A stretch of 7,760 nt of DNA from DASPKW01 sp038244055 (GTDB lineage: Bacteria; Planctomycetota; Phycisphaerae; Tepidisphaerales; Tepidisphaeraceae): assembly GCA_038244055.1 (NCBI GenBank), contig JBBRTW010000357.1, positions 1 through 7,760 of the forward strand, in the 5' to 3' direction. Both the position numbers and the translations under genes were made by a program. Under the pieces are notes generated by a model. The model did no database searches, was not told the DNA's origin, and was given only the letters and a program-made list of their open reading frames with translations. This document shows, in pieces, positions 1 through 5,700 of the stretch. The stretch's first letter is position 1, and every line of letters begins with the position of its first letter.

Positions 1-2748
1 ATGAGCCTGGACAGCGATCTGGGGATCGATTCGATCAAGCGGGTGGAGATTTTGTCGGCGCTGCAGCTCAAGTTGCCGGAAGCGCCGATTGTTCGGCCGG
101 AGGATCTGGGGAGATTGGGGACGTTGCGGGCGATTGTGGGGTTTTTGGGGGGGGCTGTGGCGAAGGATGAAGGAGGAAGGATGAAGGATGAAGGGGCGGA
201 AGAGAAGTTAGAAATTAGAAGCGAGAAGCGAGAAGGTCAGTTGTCCGTTGTCAGCAGTCCGTTGTCATCGCATTCGACAACGGACAACGGACAACGGACC
301 ACGGACAGCGAACCAGGCACGCTCGCAACTCACAACTCCACGAGCGATTCGCTGGAGCGGCATGTTTTGACGGTCGTGCCGCTGGATCATCGGGCCGCTC
401 GGGCGAAGTTGAAACTGGCGAAGGGGGCGGCCATCTGGGTGACCGATGATGGCGCGGGTTTGGCGGGCAAGGTCTGCAAGGCGCTGAAGGGGAAGAAACT
501 GGATGCGCGGGTGGTGGATTTGGGCGCGGCGATTGGCGATGAAGCGCTGGCGGGGTTGCTGATTCTCGCGCCGGCCAATCCCAATGAGGATTTCATCAGG
601 CGGGCGTTTCAGATGATTCGCAGCGCTGGGCCGGCGCTGCGGAAATCGGCGGGGGCGGGCGGGGCATTTCTGGTGAGTGCATCGCGGCTGGATGGGGCAT
701 TCGCGCTCAATGGGCATGCGCCGGGGAGCGCGCTGACGGGCGGGCTGGCGGGATTGGTGAAGACGGCGAGCCATGAATGGGCGGGGGTCTCGTGCAAGTC
801 GCTGGATTTGACGGGCGAGGCGATGGAGGCGGAGGCGATCGCGGGGCAGATCGCGGAGGAAGTCCTGGTGGAAGGGCCGGCCGAGGTGGGGTTATCGGCG
901 ACGGGTCGCTGCCAGACGCGGCTGGTGGTTGCGCCGCTGAATGGGGAAGTGGGCGATGCGGTGTTGCAGGCCGGGGATGTGGTGGTGGTGACGGGCGGGG
1001 CGCGGGGCGTGACGGCGACGGTTTCGATCGCGCTGGCGCATGCGCATCGGTGCAGTCTGCTGCTGCTGGGGCGCAGCGATGAGCCGAAGGCGGAGCCGGA
1101 GTGGCTTGCGGGCATTACGGGTGAAGCGCGGATGAAGAAGGCGATTATAGCGCAGGCGGGGAAACTCTCGCCGAAGGAGTTGGAGGAGCGCTATCGCCGG
1201 GCGGTGATCAATCGCGAGATGCTGGCGACGATTCGGGAGATCGAATCGGCCGGGGCGCGGGTCTGGTATCGTTCGCTGGATGTGCGCGATGGGGCGGCGG
1301 TGGAAAAGGCGGTGGCGGAAATTCGAAGCATTGCCGGGCCGATTCGCGGGATCATTCATGGCGCGGGGGTATTGCAGGATCGGCTGATCGAAGAGAAGAC
1401 CGATGCGCAGTTCGATGAGGTTTATTCGACGAAGGTGGAGGGATTCGATTCCCTGCTGCGGGCGGTGGGGAATGATCCGCTCAAGGCGATCGTGGCGTTT
1501 TCATCCTCGACCGGGCGCTTTGGGCGCAAGGGGCAGGTGGCTTATGCGGCCGCCAATGAGGTTTTGAACAAGCTGGCGCAGGCGGAGGCGCGGCGCCGGC
1601 CGGGATGTCGGGTGCTCAGCATTAACTGGGGACCGTGGGAGGGCGGGATGGTGACGCCGCAACTTCGCCGCATCTTTGAGAATGAAGGCGTGGGGCTGAT
1701 TCCGATGCAGGCGGGTGCGGCCTATCTGCTGCGGGAACTGGCGACGCCGCCGGGCGGGCCGGTGGAGATTGTGATTCTCGGGCCGGGCGGGGCGGGAGAT
1801 GGCTCATCGTCGAAAGACTCGGCCGATCGCGCGGCGACGCCGGGCGAAGCGCCGGTGGATGTGAAGCCGGCGGTCTGGAGCAAGCCCGATTCATCGCTGA
1901 GTGTCGCCTTCGAGCGCGATGTGAATCTGGACGCGCTGCCGATGTTGCGGTCGCATGTGATCAAAGGGCGGGCGGTGGTGCCGATGGCGATCGTGATGGA
2001 ATGGCTGGCCCACGGCGCGATCCACGAGAACCCGGGGATGGCGTTTCATGGGGTGGATGACCTGCGAATTTTCAAAGGGCTGGTATTGGAGCGCGATGGA
2101 TCGATGCGCATGCGCGTGCTGGCGGGGCATGCGGTCTGGCGCGATGGCATGCAGCATGTGCCGGTGGAACTGCGAAGCGGGCAGACGCTGCACGCGCGGG
2201 CGGAGATCGTTCTGACGGAGCGGTTGCCGGTGGAGCAGGCATCGGCCGCGCCGGCCGCGACGCGGGCGTACCCGGCCATCAACGGGGAGATTTACCGCGA
2301 TGGGCGGCTTTTCCACGGGATCGATCTGCACGGGATCGAGGCGGTGGAGGGCTGGTCGGAGGGAGGAATCGTCGGCAGGGTGAGCAGCGCGCCCGCGCCG
2401 GGGATGTGGATGAAAGAGCCGATGCGCTCGGCCTGGCTGGCGGACCCGCTGGCGATCGATGCGAGTTTTCAACTGATGATTCTCTGGTGCTTCGAGGCGC
2501 GGGGCGTGGGCTCGCTGCCGACGCGATTTGCGCGCTATCGGCAGTTCCGCTCGAACTTCGGGCGCGAGGGATTGCGGGTGGTGATCGCCGATGTGAAAGC
2601 CACGGCGCACTCGGCCAGCGCGGTCATCGAATTCATCGACCCTGCCGGCGCGCTGATCGCGCGGATCGATGGGTACGAATGCGTGATGGATGAAACGCTG
2701 GGCGATTCGTTCAAACACAATCAACTGCAAGAAGAGCCGGCGCGATAA
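1..2748 (+). CDS. PfaA/Pfa2-like polyunsaturated fatty acid (type I polyketide) synthase, C-terminal part: ACP-KR-DH (5' partial)
   Basis: Open from the first base to TAA at 2746-2748 (915 codons visible). The ATG at 1 is an internal ACP methionine, not a start. Domains in order: (1) end of an acyl carrier protein, residues 1-50, with LGIDSIKR and phosphopantetheine serine S11. (2) A repeat-rich linker, about 54-116. (3) Ketoreductase: structural half about 120-325 (GLAGLVKTASHEW, typical of Pfa KRs), then the catalytic half with NADPH motif TGGARGV at 331-337, K478, S502, Y515 and the GRFGRKGQ...YAAANEVLNK signature. (4) Hot-dog dehydratase, about 635-905, with HxxxGxxxxP at H652-P661 (HVIKGRAVVP) and DASFQ at D820. 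All catalytic residues are present, so the protein should reduce beta-ketoacyl-ACP and dehydrate the hydroxyacyl product. ACP-KR-DH is the expected end of Pfa2/PfaA; the missing front would be KS-MAT and further ACPs. The product (PUFA or another secondary lipid) cannot be told from this part. Confidence 0.9.
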   Translation: MSLDSDLGIDSIKRVEILSALQLKLPEAPIVRPEDLGRLGTLRAIVGFLGGAVAKDEGGRMKDEGAEEKLEIRSEKREGQLSVVSSPLSSHSTTDNGQRTTDSEPGTLATHNSTSDSLERHVLTVVPLDHRAARAKLKLAKGAAIWVTDDGAGLAGKVCKALKGKKLDARVVDLGAAIGDEALAGLLILAPANPNEDFIRRAFQMIRSAGPALRKSAGAGGAFLVSASRLDGAFALNGHAPGSALTGGLAGLVKTASHEWAGVSCKSLDLTGEAMEAEAIAGQIAEEVLVEGPAEVGLSATGRCQTRLVVAPLNGEVGDAVLQAGDVVVVTGGARGVTATVSIALAHAHRCSLLLLGRSDEPKAEPEWLAGITGEARMKKAIIAQAGKLSPKELEERYRRAVINREMLATIREIESAGARVWYRSLDVRDGAAVEKAVAEIRSIAGPIRGIIHGAGVLQDRLIEEKTDAQFDEVYSTKVEGFDSLLRAVGNDPLKAIVAFSSSTGRFGRKGQVAYAAANEVLNKLAQAEARRRPGCRVLSINWGPWEGGMVTPQLRRIFENEGVGLIPMQAGAAYLLRELATPPGGPVEIVILGPGGAGDGSSSKDSADRAATPGEAPVDVKPAVWSKPDSSLSVAFERDVNLDALPMLRSHVIKGRAVVPMAIVMEWLAHGAIHENPGMAFHGVDDLRIFKGLVLERDGSMRMRVLAGHAVWRDGMQHVPVELRSGQTLHARAEIVLTERLPVEQASAAPAATRAYPAINGEIYRDGRLFHGIDLHGIEAVEGWSEGGIVGRVSSAPAPGMWMKEPMRSAWLADPLAIDASFQLMILWCFEARGVGSLPTRFARYRQFRSNFGREGLRVVIADVKATAHSASAVIEFIDPAGALIARIDGYECVMDETLGDSFKHNQLQEEPAR
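162..236. repeat. Short tandem microrepeats (GGATGAA and TTAGAA/GCGAGAA types) in the ACP-KR linker
   Basis: 162-194 is a degenerate tandem of GAAGGAT/GGATGAA heptamers, and 205-236 is a run of AAGTTAGAAATTAGAAGC and GCGAGAAGCGAGAAG units. The A-rich, purine-only composition breaks sharply with the GC-rich flanks. They are read in frame as a charged low-complexity stretch (MKDEG..., EIRSEKREG) between the ACP and KR domains, where length can vary without harming catalysis. Confidence 0.75.
240..312. repeat. Inverted GTTGTCC / CAACGGA repeat pair in the ACP-KR linker
   Basis: The 13-mer GTTGTCCGTTGTC at 240-252 has an exact reverse complement at 276-288, with a further arm GTCCGTTGTC (257-266) matching 276-285 and 283-292. 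The right side continues as (CAACGGA)n to about 300 and CCACGGACAGCGAAC to about 313. The whole makes a potential large stem-loop, translated in frame as a Ser/Thr-rich linker. Confidence 0.75.
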
Positions 2749-2760
2749 GCGGGGACTCGT

Positions 2761-2765
2761 GGAGG
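2761..2765 (+). promoter_or_regulatory. Shine-Dalgarno site (GGAGG) that sets the GTG start of the second synthase gene
   Basis: GGAGG lies 9 nt before the GTG at 2775-2777 in the 26-bp gap after the upstream TAA. No in-frame ATG fits as well, and the KS fold (TIAIVGIGGIFPGA) begins four residues after this GTG. The short gap without a hairpin or visible promoter suggests that the two genes are co-transcribed. Confidence 0.7.
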
Positions 2766-2774
2766 CGTCCCGGC

Positions 2775-5700
2775 GTGGACAAGGCTCAAACCATCGCGAT
2801 CGTCGGCATCGGCGGGATCTTTCCCGGCGCGGTGGGCGTCGAGCCGTTCTGGGCGAATGTGCGCGCGGGGCGGGATCTGGCGCGGGAGGTTCCGGCGGGG
2901 CGCTGGCCGCTGGCGCTGGCGGATGCGTACGATTCGCGGCCGGGGCCGGATAAGGTCTATTCCAAGCGCGGATGCTTCGTCGATGAATATGTTTGCGATG
3001 CGGCGGGGCTGAATATCCCGCGGACGCTGCTGGCGGGATTGGATCCGGTGTTTCATCTGCTGCTGGGGGCGGGGCGGATGGCGTGGGGGGATGCGATGAC
3101 GCGGAATGTGGATTTGAAGCGGGCGGGTGTGATTATTGGGAATATCGTACTGCCGACCGATGCTTCAAGCGCGCTGTCGGAGGAAATTATTTCGCCGCTG
3201 TTCGAAGCGCAGGCGCGGGGGCGGATGGCGTGGGGCGTGCGCAAGACCGAGCCGCTGAATCGATATGCGGCAGGGTTGCCGGCGGGCGTACTGGCCAAGG
3301 CGCTGGGGCTGGGGGCGGGGAGTTACACGTTGGATGCGGCCTGCGCTTCATCGCTGTATGCGCTGAAACTGGCGGCCGATGAACTGCGGGCGGGGCGGGC
3401 GGATTTGATGCTGACGGGGGGCGTGTCGCGGCCGGACTGCCTGTATACGCAGATGGGTTTTTCGCAGCTCAAGGCGCTGTCGCCTTCGGGGCGATGCGCG
3501 CCGTTCGATATGAAGGCGGATGGGCTGGTGGTGGGGGAGGGGGCGGGGATTCTGGTGCTCAAGCGATTGAATGATGCGCTGCGCGATGGGGATCGGATCT
3601 ATGCGACGATCGCGGGGATCGGGCTGTCGAACGATATCGGCGGGAACCTGATGCTGCCGGATTCGGAGGGGCAGCTCAGGGCGATGCGGGCGGCGTATAA
3701 GCGGGCGGGGTGGCGGCCGGAGGAAGTGGGGCTGATCGAATGTCATGGAACGGGCACGCCGGTGGGGGATGGGGTGGAGTTCAGGAGCATGATGGCGCTG
3801 TGGGAGGGTCGGCGGGCAAGTGAGCGGGGCGCGGAGGGGCGCGGCGCGGGCCGGTGTGTGATCGGGTCGGTCAAGAGCAATGTGGGGCATCTGCTGACGG
3901 CGGCCGGCGCGGCGGGGATGATCAAGGTGCTGCTGGCGATGCGGGACCGGGTGCTGCCGCCGACGGCGAATTTCGAGCGGGCGGGGAAGGGGATTGATTT
4001 GAGTGGAGGGCCATTTGAAGTGCTGGCCGAGGCGCGGGAGTGGGAGAGCGCCAGGCCGAGGCGGGCGGCGGTGAGCGGGTTTGGGTTTGGGGGGATCAAT
4101 GCCCATGTTTTGTTGGAGGAGTGGGGAGGAGATGCGGCGAAGCGAGAAGCGCGGGCTGGCGATAGGACGCCGGCGGTGGGCGAGTACACCCACCCTACGA
4201 TTGATGAATTGCCAAACCGCGCGGCGGGGATCGCGATTGTGGGCATGGGCGCGCATTTCGGGCCGTGGGAATCGCTGCGCGAGTTTCAGCATCGAGTGTT
4301 GGGCGGGGACGATGCAGTGGAGCCGACCCATCCGCCGCATTGGTTCGGGCATGTGGAAAGCGAGCGTTTCAAGGGGTATTTCGTGGAGGAAGTGAAGATG
4401 CCGGCCGGGCGGTTTCGAATCCCGCCGACGGAGCTGGCGGAGATGCTGCCGCAGCAGTTGTTGATGCTCAAGGTGGCCGCCGATGCGATGGACGATGCGG
4501 GAATCGGATTGACGCCGCGCGGAAGGGCCGGCACGGCGAGTCGGACCGGCGCGGTGGGTCTGGCGGGCGGGAACGACGAGGCGGGCGGGCCCAGTGCGGC
4601 GGGCGATTCGGTGGAGCGCGATCGTCTCGATACCGGCGTCTTCATCGGCATCGGGCTCGACCTGAACACGAGCCAGTTCCAGTTTCGTTGGAAGTTGTTG
4701 GAACAGTCCAGACGCTGGGCCGCGGAGACGGGGTGGGATGCGACGCCCGCGCAGATTGCGCAGTGGGCCGCCGATCTTCGTAATGCCGCCGGGCCGGCCT
4801 TGTCGGCCAATCGCACCATGGGCGCGCTGGGAGGCATCGTCGCCAGCCGGGTGGCGCGGGCGTTTCATGTGGGCGGGCCGAGTTTTACGGTATCGAATGA
4901 AGAGGGGTCCGGGCTGCGGGCGCTGGAACTGGGCGTGCGCGCGCTACAGCGCGGGGAGCTGACTATCGCCCTGGTCGGCGCGGTCGATCTGGCGGCCGAT
5001 GTCCGCGCGGCGCTGGCGCAGGATTCGGGGCGGGCCTATTCGCCGACGGGGGCGGCCCGGCCGATGGATGCGAACGCGGATGGAGCGATTCTCGGCGAAG
5101 GGGCGGGGGCGGTGGTCTTGAAGCGGCATGAGGATGCGCTGCGCGATGGGGATCGGATTTATGCGGTGATCAGAGGAATCGGCGCGGCGGCGGGGGGCGG
5201 AGTTGGGGAGATGGTGCCGACGAGCGAGGCGTATGCGCGGGCGGTGGAGAAGGCGCGGGCGGAAGCGAATGGCGCGGCGCGTGATGGGATCGCGGCGGGA
5301 GCCAATTGGCCGGGGTATCTTGAAATGCACGGGAGTGGACATCCGGGCGAGGATGCGATGGAGGCGGAGGCGCTGTCGGAGCTGGTCGTAGTTGACGGAC
5401 CTTCAGCAACGGCCTCCAACCCCTCACCCCCACGCTCTCCCATGCGGCGATTGAGCGGCGCGGGGAATGACATCGACTTGCGCCGGTTGGGCGAGGGAGT
5501 AAGCGTCGGCGCGGGAGAGGGAGGAAAGCAAGACCCTCACCCCCGCCCTCTCCCGAGTACAGGAGAGGGAGCAAGCGAGCGCGTGGGAGAGGGAGCAAGC
5601 GAGCGCGTGGGAGAGGGAGTTGGAGGCGCGCTGGGCACGGCCAAATCCGATATCGGCCACGCAGGGGCGGCGGCGGGGATCGCTTCGATCATCAAGACGG

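Noticed and set aside
1..3. ATG at the first base as the start of the first gene
   Set aside because: It aligns with a conserved internal methionine of an acyl carrier protein, ten residues before the phosphopantetheine serine. The ACP is cut by the window edge.
162..312. CRISPR array
   Set aside because: The repeats are 6-13 bp with no unique spacers of regular length, and they are read in frame within a gene.
1891..2730. 279-codon open frame on the - strand
   Set aside because: It is antisense to the DH domain, which carries intact HxxxGxxxxP and DxxxQ motifs on the + strand.
2749..2774. Promoter between the two genes
   Set aside because: Only 26 bp with a ribosome-binding site and no -10/-35-like sequence. 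Co-transcription is simpler.
3348..4868. 506-codon open frame on the - strand
   Set aside because: The product is Arg/Pro/His-rich without domains and lies fully antisense to conserved KS and CLF sequence. Long antisense frames are common at this GC content.
5546..5569. Rho-independent terminator
   Set aside because: It has a GC-rich stem but no T-tract, and it lies inside an intact reading frame.
5382..5640. Frameshift or pseudogene in the CLF region
   Set aside because: Codon-by-codon reading shows no stop. The frame before (EMHGSGHPGED) and after (GTAKSDIGHAG) the repeats is the same.
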